64,000 nucleotides of DNA from Plotosus lineatus (lineage: Eukaryota > Chordata > Actinopteri > Siluriformes > Plotosidae). Shown piece after piece: positions 55,122 to 64,000 of the stretch (the first letter of the stretch is position 1; the number at the start of each line of letters is the position of its first letter). The stretch covers positions 23,704,501 to 23,768,500 of the forward strand of contig CM045733.1 of the NCBI GenBank assembly GCA_024760905.1, in the 5' to 3' direction. Below the pieces are notes generated by a model that worked only from the letters and a program-made list of their open reading frames with translations, was not told the origin of the DNA and searched no databases. A program made the translations under genes and the position numbers.

Positions 55122-55240
55122 TCTATTCATTCATTTCCCAAAACACATTATCCTAGCAGGATGCAAGGAGGCTGGAGCCAACTGGGCAAAGGCATTGTAC
55201 ATCCCTAAAAGTTTCACCACATCATTGCAAGAGCTCCCCC

Positions 55241-55280
<40 letters not shown>

Positions 55281-56035
55281 TTTGCACTCATACCTATGGG
55301 TAATTGACAATACATATTCTATTAGCCCAGTGCTTCTCAATTATTTTCTGTGGTGCCCCCTCTAGGAAGAAAAAAAACATTTCATGCCCCCACCACCCGC
55401 GAGCGACTATAAATAGTATTATTTGTCTATAAAATTGTTATTAGTACACCTCTTCATAACACTGTATCTTTATTAACATTAAAAAACAAAAATATATATA
55501 GTGCAACTTACATTACAACATTAACATTATTTTTTAATCTGTAATTGAAAAGATTTAAAGTGCACCATTGTGCCTGAAATAAAAAATACATCCTTATTTA
55601 AACTCATTCAACTTATTTATGTTTTAATATCTCCATCTCTCTCCACCTATCTCTTCGTTCCTGTTAGAAAATTTTCCGTGTTGTTTCTTGAAGTGTTGTT
55701 TTACTGCACTTCATATCGTTTGCTCGTGCGAAAAGCCGCTACACCGTACTTCGACAATGAGAGCGCTACTGCCAACTATTGGAGTAGATGTGCAATTACA
55801 CTTAATTCTCTTATAGAATTCCAAAAAAGCATGTTCCTCAGCATCACACTGTGCCCACCTGGCATCATACAGCGCCCCCCCCCCCCCCCCCAAGAGGGCG
55901 CGCCCCACTATTTGAGAAGTACTGTATAAGCTTAATGTGCATGTTTTTGGATTGTAAAAGGAAATGAGTAACCTGAGTGGCTGCTAACTCCACACAGTAA
56001 AGACATACCTATAACCTTCTTGTAGTTGGCCGAAC
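55122..56035 (-). repeat. SINE A copy split by a hAT MITE
   Basis: Left part 55122-55327 (cattcatttcccaaaacaca, a C-run with (CA)n at 55238-55276, cctatgggtaattgacaata) and right part 55925-56035 (aagcttaatgtgcatgtttt, tggattgtaaaaggaaatga). Joining them restores the usual SINE A order ...attagcctaatgtgcatg.... Head lost or very decayed. Confidence 0.75.
55328..55924. mobile_element. hAT-type MITE, intact copy
   Basis: 597 bp. Ends cagtgcttctcaattatttt and, in reverse complement, cagtacttctcaaatagtgg. Flanking 8-mers tattagcc and tataagct agree at 6 of 8 positions, a decayed target duplication. Interior has a long C-run (55873-55890). Same family as 18481-21364. Confidence 0.82.
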
Positions 56036-56091
56036 ATGCTTTACCAATAGTATACTTATTTACTTCTTTGTCTGGAGAAATTAGACCAGTA

Positions 56092-56345
56092 ACCATTCAT
56101 TCATTTTCTAAGATGCTTAATCCTAATTAGGGTAGTGAGGAGGCTGGCAACCATCTCAGCCGACTCTGGGTGAGAGAAGAGTACACCCTGGACAGCCTGC
56201 CAGGCAATCACTGGGCAGAAACATGCTGACAGCTATGCAGCCTACTCTTGTCGAAAGTCAGCAATGGTTCTTTTACATGCCTCCCACCATAGACAGTGAG
56301 AGACATGGTCGGCCTTTGATAATCCAGTTAGCTGCACTGGAGGAG
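56092..56345 (-). repeat. SINE C copy, head missing
   Basis: A-type tail at left (gatgcttaatcctaattagg, ctgccaggcaatcactgggc), B-type body (gtcgaaagtcagcaatggtt, gataatccagttagctgcac), stops before the tRNA-like head. Confidence 0.8.
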
Positions 56346-56369
56346 GGACCAGAAATCGCATTCTCATAA

Positions 56370-56560
56370 TCCTGATGTCTAATCATTGATTACACAGTCT
56401 AACTAAGATGTAGCATTTTCCTTAATTCAGCTTTTCATTAAATTGCTGGTGTAAATGCTCCTACAGATGATTTACGAATCAATTTGTTTGCATCCAGCAT
56501 GATGTATGAGGCCCAGTGTGCATGTCTCGTGGGTTGTGAGTTTGGAAGGAACAATTCCTG
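56370..56560. promoter_or_regulatory. Candidate conserved noncoding element
   Basis: Contains aatcattgattacacagtct, ccttaattcagcttttcatt, aaattgctggtgtaaatgct, gatttacgaatcaatttgtt and tgcatcc, with several TAAT and TGATTA homeodomain/PBX-like words and no repeat. Inference from word content only. Confidence 0.28.
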
Positions 56561-57350
56561 CGGCACTGTGTTCACTTGGATGGTGAATTTCAAGATAGCT
56601 AGATCCATTTAAAATTCCCCAAAAGTACTGACAATTTTATATATAATCCTTACATAATCCTTGGCTTGGTCAAACTTTTGTGGATTTTGTGGTACTTCTG
56701 AGAATTACTGTGCTCTCTTTTTGGTGATCCAGCATTCTCAGGATATATGAATTTTTGGTGCGGTTGGTATCTGTTAAGAAGGACATCTGCTGTTAACACT
56801 TCACCAAAGCATGCTGGTTTGTCTATCTATTTATAAACACAGGTTTCTCGCCAATTTCTTTTGGAGAAGTTAACAAATGGCAAGGTTTATAGTGGGTCCC
56901 GATACCTCTCTTCCTCACAAGTCCTCTTCGCCCTGTCTTTCTGTTTTTGTCTCTGCTGTTTTCCTCCTGGCTAGCTGACATGCTTACTCATCCAGCAGCC
57001 TGAGGAAGCAGAAAGCTTGGCAGATTATAATGTACACTAAGCACAGCCCAAGGCATCTCAGCCACGCTCACCATGGATGATGTGTACAGTAACAGCAGAG
57101 CAGAAGTGACAAAGACTGCTCTATTCCAGGAAACAGTGTTATTCGCTCAATCAGCCATTAAACTTTGAGAAAAACCTTCTGAAAAGAATAAGCAGCCAGT
57201 CTCCACATCCTACAAAACCGCTGACATAAGTCTTATCTTATCTTGAAGTTTTTACAAATAGAAATACATGGACTAATTCTTAAAAAGTATGAAAATTATG
57301 CATCAGGAGTATTGAGATTAATATTGAGTCACCCAAAAACCGCCCATATT
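56560..57350. other. Single-copy sequence, nothing recognised
   Basis: No supported feature. A C-run plus (CA)n follows at 57359-57412. Confidence 0.4.
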
Positions 57351-57358
57351 TCAAAGGC

Positions 57359-57412
57359 ACCCCCCCCCCACAAACACACACACACAGAGACACACACACA
57401 CACACACACACA
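57359..57412 (+). repeat. C-run and (CA)n
   Basis: ccccccccc followed by acacacacagagacacacac and further CA repeats. Confidence 0.9.
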
Positions 57413-57968
57413 AAAAAGGTTTACACATAAAACTTAGTGAGGCAGGAGCGGTGGTACTAAGGTCTCTTGATAGCCCAACCACAACTTGGACACCTTGAAC
57501 ACAAAGAACTTGATGTGTAGTTTCAGTAATATGGAGCTACGACACACATAGCTTGAAGATTTTTGGAAGTGCTGAGAGAAATATTTCTTGATCAGGTAAT
57601 CTCATTGCATTGTAATGCTGGGCGGCTGACCTGTCCCCTTCCCTCGACCCTTGCAAATTGTTTCCGTGGGGCTATCTTAAATCACAAATTTATACTTACT
57701 CTTGAAGCACTTAAAGGGTACTTGTGGTGAATTTGTGTTAATAGCTATTTAAAATGATCATGTATAACATCAACGGTTCCTTTTGGCAACACCAACGCTT
57801 GCCTGATTTCAAGGTGCATGCTCAAAGACATATGGCCTTTCTGATTGGCTGTTCCAGTCTGGTAGTTACGCAAGTTCGTTGGATTGACCTGTGTAGCATA
57901 ACACATTATTGGCCAGTGCTGAGTTGCACAAAAAAAACTAACACAGAGGTAGAGGAAAACATTTCTTT

Positions 57969-58211
57969 TTATTCCTTAACCAACTGAAGACAGGAAAGCT
58001 GAGTTAGCAGAACATTAGCTGCATAAGCCATTTTAAATTTACCATCATGTTCATCGCTGGCAGAATTCTCATCCTCATAGTAACTAAAACTGTCTACACA
58101 AGAGACATCAACCTCATCCAATACGTCACTTTTGGGGTAAAACGACAGCAGTTTAGCCTCCGCTAGTAATTCATGAGACAAAATGACCAGTTTTGTGCTT
58201 TTGATGGTCAT
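57969..58211 (-). CDS. Unidentified 80-codon ORF, possibly part of a DNA element
   Basis: Minus-strand frame starting MTIKSTKLVILSHELLAEAK, with an acidic middle (SFSYYEDENSASDEHD). A potential donor GATG|GTAAAT lies inside it after SDEHD, so only the first two thirds may be coding. The flanks contain cttaaagggtac (about 57710-57722) and, inverted, ctttaagagtac (about 58290-58300), which may be decayed terminal inverted repeats. It may therefore be an exon of a transposon rather than a host gene. No family recognised. Confidence 0.25.
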   Translation of the reverse strand: MTIKSTKLVILSHELLAEAKLLSFYPKSDVLDEVDVSCVDSFSYYEDENSASDEHDGKFKMAYAANVLLTQLSCLQLVKE

Positions 58212-58416
58212 TTATGTTAAAACAAGTGTCTGTATTGCTTAAGCACATTACATACACACAAATTATAATGTATGCATGACCAGTGCCTGTACTCTTAAAG
58301 TTTGACATTGAAATGGAAATAGCTGCCTTTCCACACTACATGACTTGTCGAGCCATGGCAGCCTTGAGACATCACCTCTAAACATGGATAGACAATGATG
58401 GCCACAATTTGTAGAA

Positions 58417-58657
58417 GGTAAAGTCCTCTGGGCTTTTTATACCCGAGCCATAGTGGCTCATCAGGCCGGTGCTTATCCCTGGGTTCTGTAGCATGAAGCG
58501 ACCAGGTTACCTTCTGCTAGTCCATTGTAGGTTACCCTCCCAGTATATTTTACTGGTACCCATTTATACTACTGGCTGAACAGATGCACACTTGTGGTTA
58601 AGACCTTGCCCAGGGGCCTTAGCACACTGGGGGTCTAACTTGGATTTGTAAAATTGT
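58417..58657 (-). repeat. SINE D copy, head lost
   Basis: Tail at left (gtaaagtcctctgggctttt, gccatagtggctcatcaggc), body (ttttactggtacccatttat). It stops at ctaacttggatttg, where the tRNA-like head should begin. Flanks acaatttgtagaa (58404-58416) and acaatttttagaa (58658-58670) agree in 12 of 13 positions. Confidence 0.85.
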
Positions 58658-58670
58658 ACAATTTTTAGAA

Positions 58671-59190
58671 TGTCATCTTTAAAACATGATTAAGAAAAAC
58701 TGCAGTGACGGAACCTGACTCCGAACAAATAATAAATTGATTATCTTTTTTAAAACATGCAAGAATTTATTGGGTTTCCCTGTATTTTAATGAGTAAAGT
58801 ACTGGGAAAATATTGATAAAATATTGATTAAATGACTGTTAAAGTTATTGCTAGACAGTGAATAGAAATGAGATGTAATCACAAGGAATTATGCTTCACA
58901 GTAGATGATGAGAAAGACTTACTTGCCATTTCTATAGTTTACTTTTTAAATGTCAGATGTAATTGGTATAGTTTAGGGATGTACTGGCTTACAAGACCAG
59001 TCAAAATCTAAGCTTCTGAAGGTCACTGTGTCCCTGAGGTAATAGACCGACATATTGTATCTCCAGTATGGGGAAAATAATGGAGTGAATAAAGAGTGAG
59101 GCCTTGTATCTTACAGACTATAGATGTGTGTAGAGTATTTTCTTAAGCATTTAGATGGAAAACCCTAAAACTGCATTTTATGTATTGCTC
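58671..59190. other. AT-rich sequence, nothing recognised
   Basis: No supported feature. Confidence 0.4.
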
Positions 59191-59194
59191 TGCA

Positions 59195-59362
59195 GTGATG
59201 ACTTAGTGGTTAAGGCAACGGTTTGCTAATCCAAAGGTCACCGGTTCAACCCCTACTATCACCACTGCTGGGACCTTGAGCAAGGGCCTTAACCCAATAA
59301 AGCAAAATGATAATTGTTGGTTGCTCTGAATAACAGTGTCTGCCAAATGTATTGTTAAATTA
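59195..59362 (+). repeat. SINE F copy
   Basis: tRNA-like head cagtgatgacttagtggtta with box B ccggttcaacccc, then ccttgagcaagggccttaac and tail gttgctctgaataacagtgt, ctgccaaatgtattg. This tail resembles the 'ctctggataagggcgtctgc' tails of well-known fish SINEs. Confidence 0.75.
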
Positions 59363-59371
59363 TTCTATCTT

Positions 59372-59618
59372 GTTATCGTTCATTTTCTGTAACCACTTAA
59401 TCCTAATTAGGGAGGCTGGCGTCCATCCCAGCCAACTCTGAGCGAGGGCAGAGTACACCCTGGACAGCTCACCAGGCCATCACAGGGCAGAAACATGCTG
59501 ACAGCTATACAGCCTACTGTTGTCGAAAGTCAGCAATGGTTCTTTTACATGAACCTTACACCATAGATGGTGAGAGACATGGCCAGCCTTTGATAACCCA
59601 GTTAGCCGCACTAGGGGC
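59372..59618 (-). repeat. SINE C copy, head missing
   Basis: Tail at left (accacttaatcctaattagg, accaggccatcacagggcag), body (tgtcgaaagtcagcaatggt), ends at gttagccgcactagggg. A weak duplication ctatctt flanks it. Confidence 0.8.
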
Positions 59619-59639
59619 TATCTTATAATTATTTCAATT

Positions 59640-60350
59640 ATAAAATGCCAATTATTATACCTTGTTATACAAGTAATATTGAGTTTGGGGGTATCTATCA
59701 ACACATTAAAGAAATTTGGTCATTGTAAAAATGTCCAAAAGATTCAGATTACTCATATTATATCATCATAATAAAAAAATGCTGATGTTAAAGAAAAAAG
59801 TGTTATAATTTTGGACTCGACAAGGAAGCAAATTAATTTGATTTATGGCTATATCAGGACTTACCCCACACAGGAAGGCTGATTAAATTCCTGCCTAATT
59901 TATCATCCTGGGTTCAAACAACAACCTACCATGATATAGGTCAGCTGATTCGAGTTTTATCCCTTTTTCAACAGAGAAATAAAACTGTATGAATTTTCCT
60001 TTTCTTCTGGGCTAAAGTGGACATATAATATAGCAAATTGAAATCCAATCTTTTCTTGGTGTCCCAGTGAGATAATGACCTTATACTGTAAATGGTGAGA
60101 CCATGTAATCGAAATAAGTTAACTTTTTTGCTTTTATTCCCAATGAGATAATGTGCTTACAGTAGGCATGTAGCAATAAAAAAGCTGCTCATCTGCTGAG
60201 AGGAGCTTGAGAGTTTCACTACTGAGCCGTGAAATGAAAGTAGCAGCTGATGTAGCAGCAAAGCAGCAACAGAAAAGCAGGCCTCTCTGTGCAGGATGGG
60301 GGTGGAGGTCTGTGTGACGCTGACGATTCATGGCTTCCTTTCCAATTTTA
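59640..60350. other. AT-rich single-copy sequence, nothing recognised
   Basis: No supported feature. 60180-60290 is less AT-rich (gagaggagcttgagagtttc, agcaaagcagcaacagaaaa) but not recognised. Confidence 0.4.
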
Positions 60351-60360
60351 TACTATATTA

Positions 60361-60661
<301 letters not shown>

Positions 60662-60880
60662 AGTTTACACAACAACACAACAAGCCTACAAAGATGTAAA
60701 ATATATGAAATCCATTAAATGGAGTGTGCATAACTAGTTTAACAAGTTTCTTTGCAAACTGGTATTTTTGCCAATTCATCAAAGCAAAACTGCTCTGGCT
60801 CTTTTAAGAATTTCTCTTCCTCAGAAATTAGTTTTGTAGTCCCTGTGGTTGAAAAACATCCTTCCCACTCCCACCTCCAT

Positions 60881-60881
<1 letters not shown>

Positions 60882-60915
<34 letters not shown>
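60882..60915 (+). repeat. (CA)n microsatellite
   Basis: About 17 CA units. Confidence 0.9.
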
Positions 60916-60917
<2 letters not shown>

Positions 60918-60950
60918 TGAATATAAGCATAGTACTGTACTACTGTAAAG

Positions 60951-61294
60951 GTTGGGGCAGTGGTGGTCTAGTGGTATAAGGTGCTGGATCGTTGATCCAA
61001 AGGTTGGGGGTTCGAGTCCCCCTCTCCACAAGGTTGTCACTGTCCCCCACAGTGCAGCTAACTGGGTTATCAAAGGCGGGCCATGTCTCTCACTGTCTAT
61101 GGTGAGATGCATGTAAAAGAACCATTGCTGACTTTCGTCAAGAGTAGCTGCAAAGCCGTCAGCGTGTTTCTGTGCCTTGCTAAAGGGTTGTGACAGGAAG
61201 GGCATCCGACGTAAAAACCTCTGCCAAATCAAACGTGCGAATGTGGCGACTCCCGAGAAAAGGGAAAAAGCAGAAAGAAAGAAAGAAACTGTAC
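60951..61294 (+). repeat. SINE B copy, tail-to-tail with an RTE LINE
   Basis: Head ggggcagtggtggtctagtg with box B gggggttcgagtccc, body aactgggttatcaaaggcgg, aaaagaaccattgctgactt, tail gaagggcatccgacgtaaaa, gtggcgactcccgagaaaag and (GAAA)n. actgtac occurs at both edges (60934-60940 and 61288-61294), possibly a short target duplication. Confidence 0.88.
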
Positions 61295-61677
61295 TTCTTC
61301 TTCTTCTTCTTTTACTTTCGGCTGCTCCCTTCAGGGGTCGCCACAGCAAATCATCCGCCTCCACCTCACCCTGTCCTCCGCATCTTCTTTTCTGACTCCA
61401 ACGACCTTCATGTCTTCCTTCACCACATCCATAAATCTCTTCTTTGGTCTTCCTCGAGGCCTTCTGCCTGGTAGTTCCAACCTCAGCATCCTACTGCCAA
61501 TATACTCACTATCCCTCCTCTGTAGATGTCCAAACCATCTCAATCGAGCCTCTCTGACTTTGTCTCCAAAACATCTTACGTGGGCTGTCCCTCTGATATA
61601 CTCATTTCTGATCCTATCCATCCTCGTTACTCCCAGAGAGAACCTCAACATTTTCATCTCCGCTACCTCCAGCTCTG
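61295..61677 (-). mobile_element. RTE-like LINE 3' fragment
   Basis: Minus-strand frame 61657-61331 open for 108 codons: MKMLRFSLGVTRMDRIRNEY, IRGTAHVRCFGDKVREARLR and GRRPRGRPKKRFMDVV. Nearly identical to the corresponding part of 11129-11928. The 3' tail with (GAA)n faces the SINE B tail. Confidence 0.9.
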
Positions 61678-62104
61678 CAGTACTGCGTAAACGCTACCAC
61701 AACCGGCTTCAGGAGCTATCCATGGTGCTTAAGTTGAAACATGAAGGATAGCTGTGTCAATTTGAATCTCATGATAATATTAATAAGAATGTGCTCCACA
61801 GAGCTCAGGTAGTAAAAAAAGGAAGAAAAACCCGAAACCTGGCTTCAATAAATTACTAAAATAATATTTTACACTAATAATATTTTGTTTTATCTGTTTA
61901 TTTTGATTCAGACTATTATTATACAAATAATGTGCCTTTTTTATTAAAAATTGTGAATTGATTAGACATTTCTGTACTGAGGTGTTACCGTCCCTTTATT
62001 TATACTTAAATTAATTACTGAACTCTGAAAGTCAGATTACAGTGTCTCATATAGTGCTCGATATGCTCTAGTATTATGGTTCACAAACCGGGTTCCTCCA
62101 GAGT

Positions 62105-62445
62105 TCCATTCATTCATGCATTCATTTTCTGAACTGCTTAATCCTAATTAGGGTCACGGGGAGGCTGGTACCCATCTTGGCCGATCCTGGTTGTCAGGGT
62201 GTACACCCTGGACAGTTCACCAGGTCATCGTAAGGCAGAAACACGCTGACGGCTATGCAGCCTACTCTTGACGAAAATCAGCAATGGTTCTTTTACATGC
62301 CTCACACCATAGACAGTGAGATATCTTTGATAGTCTTTGATAACCCAGTTAGCTGCACAGGGGGTGGGCAGTAACAACCCTTTGAGAGTGGTGCTTGAAC
62401 CCCTAACCTTGGGATCAGTGATCCAGCACCAGGACAGCACTGCCC
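62105..62445 (-). repeat. SINE C copy
   Basis: A-type tail at left (actgcttaatcctaattagg, accaggtcatcgtaaggcag), B-type body and head at right (aaaatcagcaatggttcttt, gatcagtgatccagcaccag). The box A end is shortened. Confidence 0.85.
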
Positions 62446-62521
62446 TACTAGAAACCCAATACTACATAGGATATAACCACCCATTTTCATCCAAATTATT
62501 ATATATATTAGTATTTTAAAT

Positions 62522-62885
62522 GTCTGTCTGTCTGTCTTCCTTTCGGCTTTTCCCCTTTTACTCAGGAGTCGCCACAGCGAATCATCTGATTCGCACGTTT
62601 GATTTGGCAGAGATTTTTTTTTTTTTTGCGTCGGATGCCCTTCCTGTCACAACCCTTTTTAGCAAGGACCAGAAACACCCTGACGACTTTGCAGTCTACT
62701 CTTTACGAAAGTCAGCAATGGTTCTTTTACATGCCTCACACCATAGACAGTGAGAGACATGGCCCGCCTTTGATAACCCAGTTAGCTGCACTGGGGGGGG
62801 GGACAGTGACAACCTTGTGGAGAGTGGGACTTGAACCCCCAACCTTTGGATCAGCGAGCTATACCACTAGACCACCACTGCCCCT
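62522..62885 (-). repeat. SINE B copy, perfect 18-bp target duplication
   Basis: Flanked by TATATTAGTATTTTAAAT at 62504-62521 and 62886-62903. Tail at left starts with (TGTC)n then ttcctttcggcttttcccc; head at right (accactagaccaccactgcc). The long perfect duplication suggests a young insertion, although part of the head (gatccagcgcc) is deleted. Confidence 0.93.
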
Positions 62886-63269
62886 TATATTAGTATTTTA
62901 AATAATCAATTAAATTAGTGGAATAATTAAATATTATGTTTGTAAAATAAATCCGTAGTGGGGGAGGGGAAATGTTTTTACAGTTAAAGGGGATTTTGAC
63001 TGTAAACAGTGTGAGGAACCCATTCTGTTTAGCATTTATGTTATTTATTGATTTATTGCTGTTATTAATTTATTGTTTACATTCCCACAGACGGGTTTGC
63101 AATAATTCTAGCTGAAGGCAGGCGGAATGAAAACGCACAGAGCTCTTCTGGTTTTTATTTGTGTCCAGTCAAACGTACTTAATTACAGCAGGTGGGTGTC
63201 TTTTCAACTCCTTGGGGCTTTTGTTCGAAAGCACTCACTTGCTAGGCTCGGTGGCTTCGTATCAAGTTC

Positions 63270-63430
63270 TTATTTGGCCAGCCTTTTCCTGAGAAGCTGA
63301 TTGGTTCTCATCAGCTCTTTTCTCTCGACGTCGTGCCTCCATCGCAACTCTTAATTGGCTGGCGCACTCCATCATTCCTCCTGGAGGCGGGCGGAAGACG
63401 GAAGTGGGAGGAGTTAGATAGTACTGTAGT
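63270..63430. promoter_or_regulatory. Possible promoter-like GC-rich patch
   Basis: Within AT-rich surroundings it has CCAAT-type words (gctgattggttctc, cttaattggctgg), a CpG-containing stretch (ctcgacgtcgtgcctccatc), a GC-box-like ggaggcgggcgg and two ETS-like words (agacggaagtggg). No start site or coding exon is visible next to it in this window. Confidence 0.28.
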
Positions 63431-63439
63431 GTTCAGACC

Positions 63440-64000
63440 TCACACTGCCCCATGAAATAGTCTGGCACGACAGAAAATCCTAGTTCATATTGCAAAATAT
63501 AACTTCCTGATACTTATTGATTTTTAACGGATCCTTCAGATAACGATAATTGGAGGCAGACAACTTACTGTATATTTTATTCAGCTTTATAAACAACAGC
63601 AACAGCAATAATTGTCGTTATAATTGTCTTGATACTTGATATCTCTCCACCATTCTTTGTTTTGTGTCATAAATGTGTTGATACATAGGAAGTAATATTA
63701 AATAATTAAAAAACAGTTATATGCACATAGTTCTATCATCATATTTTCTATATAGTTTATGCAGCCTATAGGTCACATCATGAATACTTCCCAACACTGT
63801 ACTTATCAGCAAACAAAATCAAAACACAACTCAATGTTAATAAATATTCAGATGTACTAACAGCAAACAGGGCGGGAGATAAAGTTTTATTGACCACATA
63901 TGCTTGTAGAAATAGTGTTCAACCCACAGGATTGTGATGTAACCGAATGCTAGTAAAGTTAAGGCACAGTGCTGAATATATTTGCATCTTAATAATTGAA
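63440..64000. other. AT-rich sequence, nothing recognised
   Basis: No supported feature to the window end. Confidence 0.4.

Noticed and set aside
55570..55929. 119-codon frame ending in a proline run
   Set aside because: Lies inside a hAT MITE; the proline run is the C-homopolymer at 55873-55890.

Overview
This window looks like a vertebrate, most likely ray-finned (teleost) fish, genome segment. It has one clearly readable host gene, NUP50, spread over about 23 kb on the minus strand. Nearly everything else is interspersed repeats: several tRNA-derived SINE families, RTE-like and CR1/L2/Rex1-like LINE fragments, Tc1 elements, Tigger-like (pogo) and hAT-type non-autonomous DNA elements, and very long (CA)n/(TA)n microsatellites. 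There are no operons, CRISPR arrays or prokaryotic features. The clade is inferred from the TE mix and NUP50; the species cannot be named from the sequence.

Layout. 1-13 kb: repeats, including a SINE split by a G-rich DNA element, a ~2.2 kb decayed LINE (3.1-5.3 kb), two SINEs next to each other at 6.0-6.7 kb, a Tc1 element (9.46-11.0 kb) and an RTE LINE 3' end with a perfect 11-bp target duplication (11.13-11.93 kb). 12-37.3 kb: NUP50. The coding exons run from 34749 down to 13752 and give a reconstructed protein of 478 residues with every intron phase consistent; a TATA-less promoter with NRF1, YY1 and ETS motifs lies at about 37.25-37.35 kb. The NUP50 introns hold a three-level TE nest (hAT MITE > Tigger-like element > Tc1, 18.48-21.36 kb) and several Tigger-like elements. 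37.4-64 kb: mainly SINEs, a decayed LINE (38.9-41.45 kb), a Tigger derivative (42.5-43.4 kb), an unidentified candidate coding exon (44.35-44.69 kb, minus), AT-rich stretches that resemble conserved noncoding elements (47.6-47.9, 52.6-53.0, 56.4-56.6 kb) and a possible promoter-like GC-rich patch near 63.3-63.4 kb.

The most interesting system is a modular set of SINEs. I call them A, B, C and D (labels local to this answer). A has one tRNA-like head and a tail ending in aattaggattaagcggtt plus ATGA-type repeats. B has a different tRNA-like head and body and a tail that matches the 3' end of the RTE LINE copies in the same window. C is a mosaic: head and body of B joined to the tail of A. Perfect 12- to 14-bp target site duplications around two C copies show that the mosaic moves as one unit. 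D is a fourth tRNA-headed family whose copies carry 11- to 13-bp duplications. Both Tc1 copies share the same apparent internal deletion and stop in the transposase, which points to a non-autonomous subfamily moved in trans. Boundaries of repeats are read by eye and are usually good to within about 10 bp only where a target duplication is quoted.
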